Part shown: positions 56,401 to 64,000 of the stretch, one piece after another
Numbering within the stretch: position 1 is the stretch's first letter
Layout of the letters: each line of letters begins with the position of its first letter
Assembly (NCBI GenBank): GCA_003859965.1
Contig: RQYR01000010.1
Location: 43,157-107,156, forward strand
Source of the DNA: Comamonadaceae bacterium OH2545_COT-014
Lineage (GTDB): Bacteria > Pseudomonadota > Gammaproteobacteria > Burkholderiales > Burkholderiaceae_C
Direction: 5' to 3'
Length of the DNA: 64,000 nucleotides
Notes under the pieces: model-generated
What the model was told of the DNA's origin: nothing
Seen by the model: the letters and a program-made list of their open reading frames with translations, nothing else
Database searches by the model: none
Translations under genes and position numbers: made by a program

Positions 56401-57153
56401 ATGAATTCGTTGAAACGCCGGCACTTTATACGCACCGCCGCCGCCACCCTGGCGGCCCTGCCCGTCCTGGCCCTGGCGGCGGGCAAGGCAAGCGCCGTGA
56501 GCGCGGCAGACAGCCCGGCCAGCGCGGGCCAGCGCCCCGTCATCCTCGTGGTGGGCGATTCGCTCAGCGCCGAATACGGCTTGCCGCGCGGCAGCGGCTG
56601 GGTGGCGCTGCTGGAGCAGAAGCTGGCCGCCAGCCGCCTGCCCGCCCGCGTGGTCAACGCCAGCATCTCCGGCGACACCACCGCCGGCGGCCGCGCCCGC
56701 CTGCCCGCGCTGCTCAAGACCCATCAGCCGCATGTGGTGGTGATCGAGCTGGGCGGCAACGACGCGCTGCGCGGCCTGCCCATGGAGATGACCGAGGCCA
56801 ACCTCACCGCCATGACCCGCGCCGCCCAGCAAGCCGGGGCCAAGGCGCTGCTGGCCGGCATGCAAATGCCGCCCAACTACGGCGCCGAATACGGCCGCCG
56901 CTTCGCCGCGATCTACCCCAAGGTGGCCCAGACCGAAAAAGCCGCGCTCGTGCCCTTTTTCCTGCAAGGCGTGGCCGACGACCCCGACCCCACCCGGCTC
57001 TTCCAGGCCGACCGCATCCACCCCTCGGCCCAGGCGCAACCCATCATCCTGCACAACGTCTGGCCCCTGCTGCGCCCCTTGCTGCCCGCGCCACCGCCAC
57101 CGCCACCGCCACCGCCACCGCCACCGCCACCGCCCAAAACGCTGCAAAAATAA
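56401..57153 (+). CDS. tesA: TesA-like GDSL esterase/lysophospholipase with poly-proline tail
   Basis: A 250-residue exported hydrolase. The signal RRHFIRTAAATLAALPVLAL begins with a twin-arginine-like pair. The SGNH blocks are complete: GDSLSAEYG with the nucleophile Ser, NASISGDTTAGG, GGNDALRG, and DRIHPSAQAQ with catalytic Asp and His. The C-terminus ends in about 15 prolines and KTLQK, encoded by seven CCACCG units. A start at 56395 (MAMNS) is also possible. Confidence 0.92.
   Translation: MNSLKRRHFIRTAAATLAALPVLALAAGKASAVSAADSPASAGQRPVILVVGDSLSAEYGLPRGSGWVALLEQKLAASRLPARVVNASISGDTTAGGRARLPALLKTHQPHVVVIELGGNDALRGLPMEMTEANLTAMTRAAQQAGAKALLAGMQMPPNYGAEYGRRFAAIYPKVAQTEKAALVPFFLQGVADDPDPTRLFQADRIHPSAQAQPIILHNVWPLLRPLLPAPPPPPPPPPPPPPPPKTLQK
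57091..57132 (+). repeat. hexanucleotide microsatellite (CCACCG)7 in tesA
   Basis: Seven exact CCACCG units encode the proline run at the TesA C-terminus. Changes in unit number keep the frame and vary tail length by two residues per unit. Confidence 0.9.
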
Positions 57154-57211
57154 AAGCAAACTTCCTTGCCCACAGGGCCGCAGCGCCCGTTTTGTCATTC
57201 ACCCTTCCGCC

Positions 57212-58270
57212 ATGAGCGTTCACCCCATCGCCGCTGCCGAAGCCATGCAGCGGCTGCCCGAGTTCAGCGCCATCATCGACGCGCGCAGCGAAAGCGAATA
57301 TGCCCACGACCACCTGCCCGGCGCCGTCAACTGGCCTTCGCTCAACGACGAAGAGCGCGCCCGTGTGGGCACGCTGTACAAGCAGGTCAGCCCGTTTGAG
57401 GCGCGCAAACTCGGCGCTGCCCTGGTGGCCGCCAACATCGCGCGCCACATCGCCAGCCAGGTGCTGGCCCGGCCCAAGGGCTGGCGACCGCTGGTGTACT
57501 GCTGGCGCGGCGGCCACCGCAGCCACGCCCTGGCGCTGGTGCTCGGGCAAATCGGCTTTCATGTGCACCTCATCGAAGGCGGCTACAAGGCCTTTCGCAA
57601 CGCCCTGCTGGCCGATTTGCCGCGCCTGGCCGAACGCCTGCACTACCGCGTGCTGTGCGGCCCCACCGGCTCCGGCAAAACGCGGCTGCTGCACGCCCTG
57701 GCCGCGCAGGGCGCGCAAGTGCTGGATCTGGAAGCGCTGGCCTCGCACCGCGCCTCGGTGCTGGGGCTGATACCAGGCCAGCCCCAGCCCTCTCAAAAGC
57801 GTTTCGACACCTGCCTGTGGCAAGCCCTCTCGGCCTTCGACCCCGCCCGCCCCGTCTATGTGGAGGCCGAAAGCCGCAAAGTGGGCAACCTGGCCGTGCC
57901 CGAAGGGCTGATGAACGCCATGCGCGCCAGCGCCTGCCTGCGCGTGGACATGCCCGACGACGCGCGCGTGCGCCTGCTCATGCAGGACTACCCCTTCTTC
58001 GTGCAAGACCCCGCCTTTTTCTGCCGCCGCCTCGACGCCCTGGTGCAACTGCGCGGCCGCGAAGTGGTGGAAGGCTGGAAAGCCCAGGTCCACGCCGGCC
58101 AGGTGCCCGAGGTGGTGCGCGCCCTGCTCCACACTCACTACGACCCTGGCTACGCCAGTTCCACCCGGCGCAACTTCCGGCAGTTCGCGCAAGCGCCCGT
58201 CATCGCCATCGCCTCGCCCGAGCCCGCCGCCATGCAGCAGGCCGCCACGCAGGTCATGGCTCTGGGCTGA
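57212..58270 (+). CDS. mnmH: tRNA 2-selenouridine synthase
   Basis: A 352-residue enzyme replacing sulfur with selenium at the wobble 2-thiouridine of tRNA. The N-terminal rhodanese domain has IIDARSESEYAHDHLPGAVN and the catalytic Cys in VYCWRGGHRS. The P-loop domain has CGPTGSGKTRLL. Length fits the family. Its presence implies a selenophosphate synthetase elsewhere in the genome. It follows tesA by 58 bases. Confidence 0.94.
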   Translation: MSVHPIAAAEAMQRLPEFSAIIDARSESEYAHDHLPGAVNWPSLNDEERARVGTLYKQVSPFEARKLGAALVAANIARHIASQVLARPKGWRPLVYCWRGGHRSHALALVLGQIGFHVHLIEGGYKAFRNALLADLPRLAERLHYRVLCGPTGSGKTRLLHALAAQGAQVLDLEALASHRASVLGLIPGQPQPSQKRFDTCLWQALSAFDPARPVYVEAESRKVGNLAVPEGLMNAMRASACLRVDMPDDARVRLLMQDYPFFVQDPAFFCRRLDALVQLRGREVVEGWKAQVHAGQVPEVVRALLHTHYDPGYASSTRRNFRQFAQAPVIAIASPEPAAMQQAATQVMALG

Positions 58271-58643
58271 GCGCCGTGGGTCCAGACAGCGGCCGCGAAG
58301 TGACGCGAGCTTCTCACCGCACACCGCCCGGCCGGCCAGCAGCGCAGGCGCACAGCCAAGGGGCCTCCGCCAACCGCGCGGGCCATCGCTGCGCTCGGCC
58401 CTGCCTTGCTCCCCCTCTCCCGCTGGCGGAAGAGGGTTGGGGTGAGGAGGGCCGGGAGCAGCATGGGCGATGCGCCGCAAGGCGCATTGGCTGGCTTTAG
58501 AAGCGGTGCTTCGCGCTCACCAGCGCCAAGTCAGGCTGGCCGTTACCTTGCGCGGCTCGCCGTAGAAGCATCCGTAGGTGCAGCTGGCGATGTGGCTCTT
58601 TCCGGTGAGGTTGCGCACGTTCAGGCAGCGGCCAAGAGGCGCT
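58271..58643. other. gap with CCCTCTCCC-type hairpin and receptor remnant
   Basis: A hairpin repeat CCCTCTCCCGC-TG-GCGGAAGAGGG with trailing TTGGGGTGAGGAGG (58411-58450) is of a type found dispersed in many proteobacterial genomes. The part from 58517 holds the TonB receptor fragment listed next. No complete gene is present. Confidence 0.55.
58517..58630 (-). pseudogene. C-terminal fragment of a TonB-dependent receptor
   Basis: In frame on the minus strand the sequence reads LNVRNLTGKSHIASCTYGCF, then YGEPRKVTASLTWRW and a stop. This is the last two strands of a siderophore receptor, with the typical Cys-Cys loop and aromatic end. The upstream part is missing. It abuts the end of the complete receptor gene, whose own C-terminus (IPSCFNGAGGGFECFYTQRR) is similar but not identical. 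Confidence 0.7.
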
Positions 58644-61181
58644 TCAGAAGCGGTACTTTGCGCTCAGCACCACGGTGCGGCGCTGGGTGTAGAAGCACTC
58701 GAAACCGCCCCCCGCGCCGTTGAAGCAGGACGGGATGTGTACCTTGTCGGCCAGGTTGTTCACGCTCAGCGCCATGCGCCAGGGGCCGCGCTCGTAGCTC
58801 AGGCTGGCGTCGATGAAGGTGGCCGAGGGGTTCTTCCAGGTGTTGGCGGCGTCGTTGTAGGTGCTGCCCACGTGGCGCACGCCCAGTCCTGCGCCCAGGC
58901 CGCTGAAGGTGCCTTGGGGCGCGCGCCAGTTCAGCCAGGCGCTGGCGGTTTGGCGCGGTACGAAGGTGGGCACTTTGCCAATGTCGCCGTCGTTGCTGTG
59001 GGTGATCTTCAGATCGTTGTAGGTGTAGTTGGCCAGCACTTCCCATTGCCGTGACAGGGCCGCCTTGGCTTCCAGCTCGATGCCGCGCGAGCGGACAGCG
59101 CCGGTCTGCTTGTTGTGATCGGGGTTGTCCAAGTCGGTGGTCAGCACGTTGGTCTTGCGCAGGTCGTAGAGGGCGGCGGTGAACAGTTGGCGGCCGCCTT
59201 CAGGGGCGTATTTCACGCCCAGTTCGTACAGCTTGCCGCGCGTGGGCTTGAAGGCGCGGCCCTGGGCGTCGGTGCCGATTTCCGGCTTGAACGATTCGGC
59301 GTAGCTGAAGTACGGCGTCCAGCCCGAGGGCAGCAGCCAGTTCAGGCCCAGCCGTCCGCTGAACTGGCGGTCGCGCTGGCTTTGATGGCTGCCTGCCAGC
59401 AAGTCTCGCTGGTGCTGGCGCACCCAGTCCATGCGGCCGCCCACGGTCAGCAGCCATTGGGGCGACAGGCGCATCTGGTCTTGCACGTACAGGCCGAGCT
59501 GGCGGCGACGTTCGTTGTTGTGGGTGTCGTCCGGCTCCGGCGAGACGGTGACGGGGCCTTGCCCATAGCGCGGGTTGTCCACGTCCAGCGGGGGCGCGCT
59601 GCCGTTGTGGGTGCGTTCACGCAGGCGCTGCCACTCCGCATCCAGGCCCAGCAGCAGCTGGTGGCTGACGCCGCCGGTGTGCATGCGCCCTTGCAAATGG
59701 GTGTCCATGCCCAGTTGCTGGCTTTTCTCGCGAAACAGGTTCACCCAGCGTGTCAGGGTGCGGCCATCGGGCTGCATCTCATCTTCGTTGATGCGGCGGA
59801 ATTCAGCATCCACGCTGGCGTAGCGCAAGTTCTGGTGCAAGGACCAGGCGGGGCTGAAGCGGTGCTGCAACTGGTAGCCGATGGAGGCCTGATCGTGGTC
59901 GAAGCCACTGAAGTCTGGCTCTCCCATCAGCAGGGCTTCGTCCGGGTTCCAGACGGAGCGGCCGCGCGGCGTGTGCGGGAAGGCAAAGCCCTTGTTGCGG
60001 TCACGCAGAAGTTCGGTCGACAGCGTGAAAGAGGTGTCGGCATGGGGCTGCCAGGTCAGCGAGGGCGCCAGATAGAGACGCTGGTTGCGCACGTGCTCGC
60101 CGCTGGCGTAGCGTTCGGGGTAATCCGTGCCCATGCCCACGCCCACCAGGCGGTACAGCAGCTTGCCCTGCGCATCGGCCTTGCCGCCCACATCAAAGGC
60201 CAGCTGGCGGCGGCGCTGGTTGCCCAGCTGCACTTCCACTTCTCGCACGGCCTCGGCCTGCGGGCGCTTGCTCACACGGTTGATGAGGCCGCCTGCGTCG
60301 CCCTTGCCGTACATCGTGCCGGCCGGGCCGCGCAGCACTTCCACGCGCTCCAGCCCGTAAGGGTCAACGCGCTGGTTGGCGAAGTAGCCATGCGTGGTGC
60401 GCAGTCCGTCGAGAAACTGGCCGTCATTGACCACCAGGAAGCCGCGCACATGCGCCCAGTCGAAACCGCGCGCGTCCGGCCCGTAGACCTCGGTGGACAC
60501 GCCGGGCGAATAGCGCACGGCGTCCATCACGGACAGCGCGCCGCGGTCTTCCAGCTCAGCGCGCCCGATCACGCTGATGGACTGCGGCGTTTCCAACAGC
60601 GGCGTATCCGTCTTGGTGGCCGTGGCGCTGCGGCGCGCGGCGTAGCCCAGCACGGGGCCGGTGGCGCTCTCGGGCGCGGCCTGCACGGTGACGGCGGGCA
60701 GGGTCTGGGCTTGGGTGGCCCTGCGCGCCTGCGCCGCTGGCTGGGCTGGTGCCGGGCGCAGCACGTAGCTGCCGTCGGCCTGCCGCTCGGCTTGCAGGCC
60801 GCTGCCGGCCAGCAGCGCGGCCAGGCCGCTTTGCGGGCTGTGACGGCCTTGCACGCCCGGGCTTTGGCGGCCCTGGGCCAGCTCGGCACTGCCCGAGAGC
60901 AGCGCGCCCGATTCGGCCAGAAAGCGCATCAGCACCGCATGCAGCGGCCCGGCTTCAATGGCGTAATGGCGCGGGGCCGCAGCTGCGCTGCCCGGCTGGG
61001 ATTGGGGCTGGGCCTGCGCCGGGCTGGCCCAGAGCGCGGCGGCGGCCAGGCCGCCGGCCAGGCCGATGCGGGCGGCCAGCACCAGCGGGCGCAGGGCCAG
61101 GCCGGGCGCGGTCTGCATGGTCTGTAAACAGGCCCGCGCATGTGTGGCGGGGCGGCGGCGGGGGCAGGGGTGGCAAGGCAT
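58644..61181 (-). CDS. TonB-dependent siderophore receptor with signalling (STN) domain
   Basis: An 845-residue outer-membrane transducer. After a long signal (about residues 1-58, ending SPAQAQ) comes an STN domain (about 72-140: RHYAIEAGPLHAVLMRFLAE and LAALLAGSGLQAE), which talks to FecR. The plug has LLETPQSISVIGRAELEDRG, VEVLRGPAGTMYGKGDAGGL and NRVSKRP. The barrel ends VLSAKYRF with a terminal Phe. AGAGGACCACC precedes the ATG. With the upstream fecR- and fecI-like genes it forms a cell-surface signalling set that induces itself on binding its ferric siderophore. Confidence 0.93.
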   Translation of the reverse strand: MPCHPCPRRRPATHARACLQTMQTAPGLALRPLVLAARIGLAGGLAAAALWASPAQAQPQSQPGSAAAAPRHYAIEAGPLHAVLMRFLAESGALLSGSAELAQGRQSPGVQGRHSPQSGLAALLAGSGLQAERQADGSYVLRPAPAQPAAQARRATQAQTLPAVTVQAAPESATGPVLGYAARRSATATKTDTPLLETPQSISVIGRAELEDRGALSVMDAVRYSPGVSTEVYGPDARGFDWAHVRGFLVVNDGQFLDGLRTTHGYFANQRVDPYGLERVEVLRGPAGTMYGKGDAGGLINRVSKRPQAEAVREVEVQLGNQRRRQLAFDVGGKADAQGKLLYRLVGVGMGTDYPERYASGEHVRNQRLYLAPSLTWQPHADTSFTLSTELLRDRNKGFAFPHTPRGRSVWNPDEALLMGEPDFSGFDHDQASIGYQLQHRFSPAWSLHQNLRYASVDAEFRRINEDEMQPDGRTLTRWVNLFREKSQQLGMDTHLQGRMHTGGVSHQLLLGLDAEWQRLRERTHNGSAPPLDVDNPRYGQGPVTVSPEPDDTHNNERRRQLGLYVQDQMRLSPQWLLTVGGRMDWVRQHQRDLLAGSHQSQRDRQFSGRLGLNWLLPSGWTPYFSYAESFKPEIGTDAQGRAFKPTRGKLYELGVKYAPEGGRQLFTAALYDLRKTNVLTTDLDNPDHNKQTGAVRSRGIELEAKAALSRQWEVLANYTYNDLKITHSNDGDIGKVPTFVPRQTASAWLNWRAPQGTFSGLGAGLGVRHVGSTYNDAANTWKNPSATFIDASLSYERGPWRMALSVNNLADKVHIPSCFNGAGGGFECFYTQRRTVVLSAKYRF

Positions 61182-61319
61182 GGTGGTCCTCTTTTTCCTT
61201 GGGTGTTCGGGTTGCGGGGGGCCAGCGGCTGGCGCCGTGGCAAGCGCCCGGGCAGGCGCTCACCCCGTAAACCGGATAAGGCGGGAAAAAGTGGCAATCG
61301 GGCTGGCTGGGGGCGATGT

Positions 61320-62435
61320 TCAGCGCATCTCGACGCTGGTCCACCACGGCAGCGGTTGCGTGATGCGGATGGGCAGGGCGCGCTCGAGCATGGCCAGGGC
61401 GGTGTCCACGTCGTCCAGCGGGTAGCTGCCCAGCACTTGCAGGCGGGCGGCGGCCGGGGCGATGGCGATGTGGCCGCGCCGGTAGCGGGCCAGCTCGGCG
61501 ATGACCTGGCCCAGCGGGATGCCCTGCGCCAGCAGCACGCCTTGCGCCCAGGCCTGGCGCGCCGGGTCGGCGGCGGCGGCGGCGTGCAGGCGGCGGGCGC
61601 TGAAGCGCACCTGCTGGCCGGCGTGCAGCGTGGCCTGCTGGCCGCTTTCGGCCAGGGTGATCTGCACTGCGCCTTCATAGACGGCCAGCTGCGTGCGGCT
61701 GCCGCCCTCGCTGCCTTCATCGCCTTCACCATCTTCCAGGCGCACGTTGAAGCGGGTGCCCAGCGCGCGCATGCGGCCATGGGCGGTATCGACGACGAAG
61801 GGGCGGCCGGCCGCGTCGGCGGCGGTTTGCACCAGGATTTCGCCGCTGCGCAGGCGCAGGCGGCGCAGGTCGGCGCGCACGTCCTCGTCCAGCGCGGTGG
61901 CGCTGGCCAGCCAGATCTGGCTGCCATCGGCCAGGCGGATGTCGCGCCGCTGGCCGGTGGCGCTGCGGTGGTCGGCAGCCCAGGCCAGCACGGCGTCCAG
62001 CGCGCCGGGCTGCTGGCGCCACACGGCCCAGCCCAGCAGGCCGCCCGTGCCAGCCACGGCGGCCACGCCCAGCAGGGTGCGCCGCCGCGCCAGCCGGGCG
62101 CTGGCAGTTTGCAGGGCGTCGGCCGCCAGGCGCGAGGCCGCTTCGTGCCGCAAGGGCTGAAAGCGCTGGCTGACGCGCTCGACAAAGCCCCAGGCGGCGC
62201 GGTGCTCAGGCGCGCCATCCAGCCAGGCCTGCCAGCGCGCGCGCTCGGCCGCGCTGGCCTGGCCCGATTGCAGCAGCGCGAACCACTGGGCCGCCTGCTG
62301 CATGGCCTGGCGTGAGGGCGCATGGGCGGATGTATCGGCGCCAGGGATGGGGCCGGAGAAGGCGGCTTGGTCAGCCGCGGGGGCAACGCCGGTATCAAGG
62401 CCGGCATCCAAGCCGGATGGGTGGTAGGGCCTCAT
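61320..62435 (-). CDS. FecR-family anti-sigma/signal transducer
   Basis: A 371-residue inner-membrane regulator. The N-terminal DUF4880 part has QQAAQWFALLQSGQASAAER and WLDGAPEHRAAW. One membrane span follows (about residues 118-137, LLGVAAVAGTGGLLGWAVW). The periplasmic FecR domain contains RDIRLADGSQIWLASATAL and RALGTRFNVR, and the end has the secretin-like HIAIAPAAARLQVLGSYPL. It relays the signal from the receptor STN domain to the sigma factor. A later Met could be the true start, since about 40 residues are not conserved-looking. Confidence 0.9.
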   Translation of the reverse strand: MRPYHPSGLDAGLDTGVAPAADQAAFSGPIPGADTSAHAPSRQAMQQAAQWFALLQSGQASAAERARWQAWLDGAPEHRAAWGFVERVSQRFQPLRHEAASRLAADALQTASARLARRRTLLGVAAVAGTGGLLGWAVWRQQPGALDAVLAWAADHRSATGQRRDIRLADGSQIWLASATALDEDVRADLRRLRLRSGEILVQTAADAAGRPFVVDTAHGRMRALGTRFNVRLEDGEGDEGSEGGSRTQLAVYEGAVQITLAESGQQATLHAGQQVRFSARRLHAAAAADPARQAWAQGVLLAQGIPLGQVIAELARYRRGHIAIAPAAARLQVLGSYPLDDVDTALAMLERALPIRITQPLPWWTSVEMR

Positions 62436-62462
62436 GACGCGCCGGGCGGGTTGGTCCGGTTT

Positions 62463-63011
62463 TCAGCTCGCCTGCCGGGCCAGCGCACGCGCTTCAAGCT
62501 GCATGCAGTGCAGCATGGCCTGGGCGATGTAGTGGCCCACCATGCGCGGGCATACGCCCAATTCGCGCGCCACCTCCTGGTGCGTCATGCCGCAGGCGGT
62601 GGCCAGCACGAAGGCGCGCGCCGCCCTGGGCGGCAGGCGGCGCAGCATGTGGTCAACTTCGTACAGGGCCTGCAGCACGGCCGCCTGTTCCTCGGCGGAA
62701 GGGGCCAGCGCCTCGGGCTGGGCGGCCAGGGTGTGCAGCCAGGCCTGTTCGATCTCGCGGCGACGCCAAAGGTCAATGCACAGGCCGTGGGCGATGGTGC
62801 GCAGGTAGGCGCGCGCCTGCTGGGCGCTGTTCAGCGTGCGGGGCACAGCGCGCGGGCGCACGAGCAAACGTATGAAGGTGTCTTGCGCCAGATCGGCCGC
62901 GTCGCAGGCATTGCCCAGGCGGCCGCGCAGCCAGTCTTGCAGCCAGCCGTGATGGTTGGCGTACAGGGCTTCGATGTGCTGGGGTTTCAGCGTGTGGTTG
63001 GCGGCGCCCAT
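62463..63011 (-). CDS. FecI-type ECF sigma factor
   Basis: A 182-residue sigma factor with region 2 (LAQDTFIRLLVRPRAVPRTL, then YLRTIAHGLCIDLWRRR) and region 4 (LPPRAARAFVLATACGMTHQEVARELGV). AAAGGAGATC lies just before the ATG. Gene order sigma, FecR, receptor on one strand is the classical iron-siderophore signalling operon. A Fur site was looked for upstream and not found by eye. Confidence 0.92.
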   Translation of the reverse strand: MGAANHTLKPQHIEALYANHHGWLQDWLRGRLGNACDAADLAQDTFIRLLVRPRAVPRTLNSAQQARAYLRTIAHGLCIDLWRRREIEQAWLHTLAAQPEALAPSAEEQAAVLQALYEVDHMLRRLPPRAARAFVLATACGMTHQEVARELGVCPRMVGHYIAQAMLHCMQLEARALARQAS

Positions 63012-63399
63012 GATCTCCTTTCATACCCCATGGCTGGCCGGGGGCCATGGGTGCGGTTGGCAGCGTCGGGACATCGTGGAAAAAGGCCTGGCCGTCTGGG
63101 CGGCGATGGATGCCGCAGCGGATGGATGAATCGCGCGGCAGGGCGCGAATTGTATGCAGGCGTATCAGGCTGCCGGACATATTGAATGTGAATGGTCAGC
63201 CTGGTGTTCGTGGCCCACCAGGCGGCCCATCCCCGCTGCTTTGCGGCGCGGGCGGCCGGCCAGAGCAGCTTTGACACCGATCAGGGCATTCTTGGCAACA
63301 ACACCCGCCTGCGCCGGTTTTCGTCACACCCGCGAAGAGCAAGCTGCGCAACCTGCGAGCCTGGGAGGCAGCTTTGTAGATATTCGAGCAGAAAACGCT
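63012..63399. other. 388-base gap; no gene seen
   Basis: It should contain the promoter of the sigma-factor gene. No inverted repeat resembling a Fur box was recognised. Confidence 0.4.
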
Positions 63400-63756
63400 C
63401 TAGAACGTCAGCACCTTGTCGGCCTGCACGGTGGCTTCGGCCAGCTCGGCCAGGGTGCCGATGCTCACGCCCTCGATCAGCGGCAGCCCCAGCAGGCCGC
63501 GGTTGCCGGCGCAGGTCTTGCACAGGCGCACGGGCACGCCGTGGCCGGCCAGCTGCTCCACCATCTGTTGCAGGGTGTGGCCCGAGGCGTCTTGCTGGTT
63601 GGGCAGGCCGAGCACGGTGGCGTCGGACATCAGGAACACGTCGAGCAAGGGTTTGTCGCCCTCGCGCGAGGCCAGCGCCAGCGCCAGGCGCAGCGCGGAC
63701 AGGCAGCGTTCGCTGCCATAGGGGGGTGCGTGAACGATGACGAGGATTTTCTGCAT
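63400..63756 (-). CDS. DsrE/YchN-family protein
   Basis: A 118-residue protein of the DsrE-like fold. It starts MQKILVIVHAPPYGSERCLS and has LDVFLMSDATVLGL and the two-Cys motif RLCKTCAGNRG, where a Cys could carry persulfide sulfur as in TusD/DsrE. Such proteins act in sulfur relay or remain uncharacterised. It lies just downstream of gltS on the same strand, separated by the terminator at 63781-63845. Confidence 0.85.
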   Translation of the reverse strand: MQKILVIVHAPPYGSERCLSALRLALALASREGDKPLLDVFLMSDATVLGLPNQQDASGHTLQQMVEQLAGHGVPVRLCKTCAGNRGLLGLPLIEGVSIGTLAELAEATVQADKVLTF

Positions 63757-63780
63757 GGCAGTCTCCGTGGTGCGGGGGTG

Positions 63781-63845
63781 AAAAGAAAAGCCAAGGCCAG
63801 TGCTCCGGGGCAAGGCTTCGGCCCTGCCCCGCCCGGCCTTGGCTT
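63781..63845 (-). terminator. terminator of gltS
   Basis: Eleven-base stem AAGCCAAGGCC (63788-63798) with GGCCTTGGCTT (63835-63845), an inner secondary hairpin, and TTCTTTT on the minus strand after the stem. It begins at the gltS stop codon. Confidence 0.7.
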
Positions 63846-64000
63846 ATTTGAGGAACGGCAGGTCGATAAACGCCTTGATCGCGGCGGCGTTCACCAGGTC
63901 GATGAAGAAGGCGCCCACCATGGGCACGATGAGAAAGGCCTTGGGCGAGGCGCCAAAGCGGTCTGTCACCGCCTGCATGTTGGCAATGGCCGTGGGCGTG
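63844..64000 (-). CDS. gltS: sodium/glutamate symporter GltS, C-terminal end
   Basis: Only the last 51 codons lie in the window. They read TPTAIANMQAVTDRFGASPK, then AFLIVPMVGAFFIDLVNAAAI and a short tail. This matches the C-terminal end of GltS-type sodium/glutamate symporters, a membrane carrier. The stop is TAA at 63844-63846. The rest of the gene continues beyond 64000. Confidence 0.8.
   Translation of the reverse strand, partial: TPTAIANMQAVTDRFGASPKAFLIVPMVGAFFIDLVNAAAIKAFIDLPFLK

Noticed and set aside
57091..57132. CCACCG repeat as an on/off phase-variation switch
   Set aside because: Units are six bases, so changes cannot shift the reading frame.
56913..57173. Minus-strand glycine-rich frame opposite the end of tesA
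   Set aside because: It is the complement of the proline-coding repeat, not a gene.
63012..63200. Fur box before the sigma-factor gene
   Set aside because: No 19-base inverted repeat close to the Fur consensus could be seen.

Overview
The window looks like a chromosomal piece of a high-G+C betaproteobacterium of the order Burkholderiales, most like the Comamonadaceae. The reasons are the housekeeping order pyrG-kdsA-eno-ftsB, a tRNA-Pro beside a MerR regulator, several TRAP uptake systems, Rieske oxygenase genes, and dispersed ATAGC-type intergenic repeats. No species can be named from the sequence. Functions below come from motif and family recognition by eye; no database search was run.

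Left part (1-9400). An AlkD-like repair gene cut by the window edge is translationally coupled to a MarR regulator. Then come pssA, a tRNA-Pro with a clear promoter and terminator, and a MerR regulator. A MocR-type regulator is divergent from a TRAP transporter (dctPQM) followed by a degradative class II HMG-CoA reductase. This set suggests mevalonate uptake and catabolism.

Catabolic island (about 10520-23080). An acyl-CoA ligase is divergent from a long plus-strand cluster: Rieske oxygenase, VanB-type reductase, SDR dehydrogenase/epimerase, an unrecognised 211-aa protein, an AllG-like DUF1116 protein, an amidase, a second dctPQM, a glyoxalase-I-like protein and a LysR regulator. It reads as one pathway for an unidentified nitrogen-containing, probably amide or cyclic, carboxylated compound. 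An AllG-like carbamoyltransferase subunit without its usual partners is the strangest member. Two transposase remnants lie just downstream.

Middle (23500-40400). An alpha/beta hydrolase, recJ, a secreted protein with four Cys-paired repeats, a MITE-like element and guaA. Directly after guaA lies an A+T-rich foreign insert: a broken membrane/coiled-coil/GAF-like gene overlapping a Panacea (SocA-like) antitoxin-type gene. Then come a DUF72 protein, two small lipoproteins, a JmjC ribosomal oxygenase, a SlyD-like isomerase, dut and coaBC.

Right part (40400-64000). A siderophore-uptake locus (AraC regulator, TonB receptor, MFS permease, methyltransferase), then pyrG, kdsA, eno and ftsB, then rpsP-rimM with a terminator-like hairpin inside rimM, then gluQRS carrying an in-frame repeat insertion. 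An AEC transporter, an orphan gene behind three 16-bp tandem near-palindromes, the ybbA/tesA pair, and mnmH follow. The window ends with a FecI-FecR-receptor signalling set beside a truncated second receptor, a DsrE protein and the 3' end of gltS.
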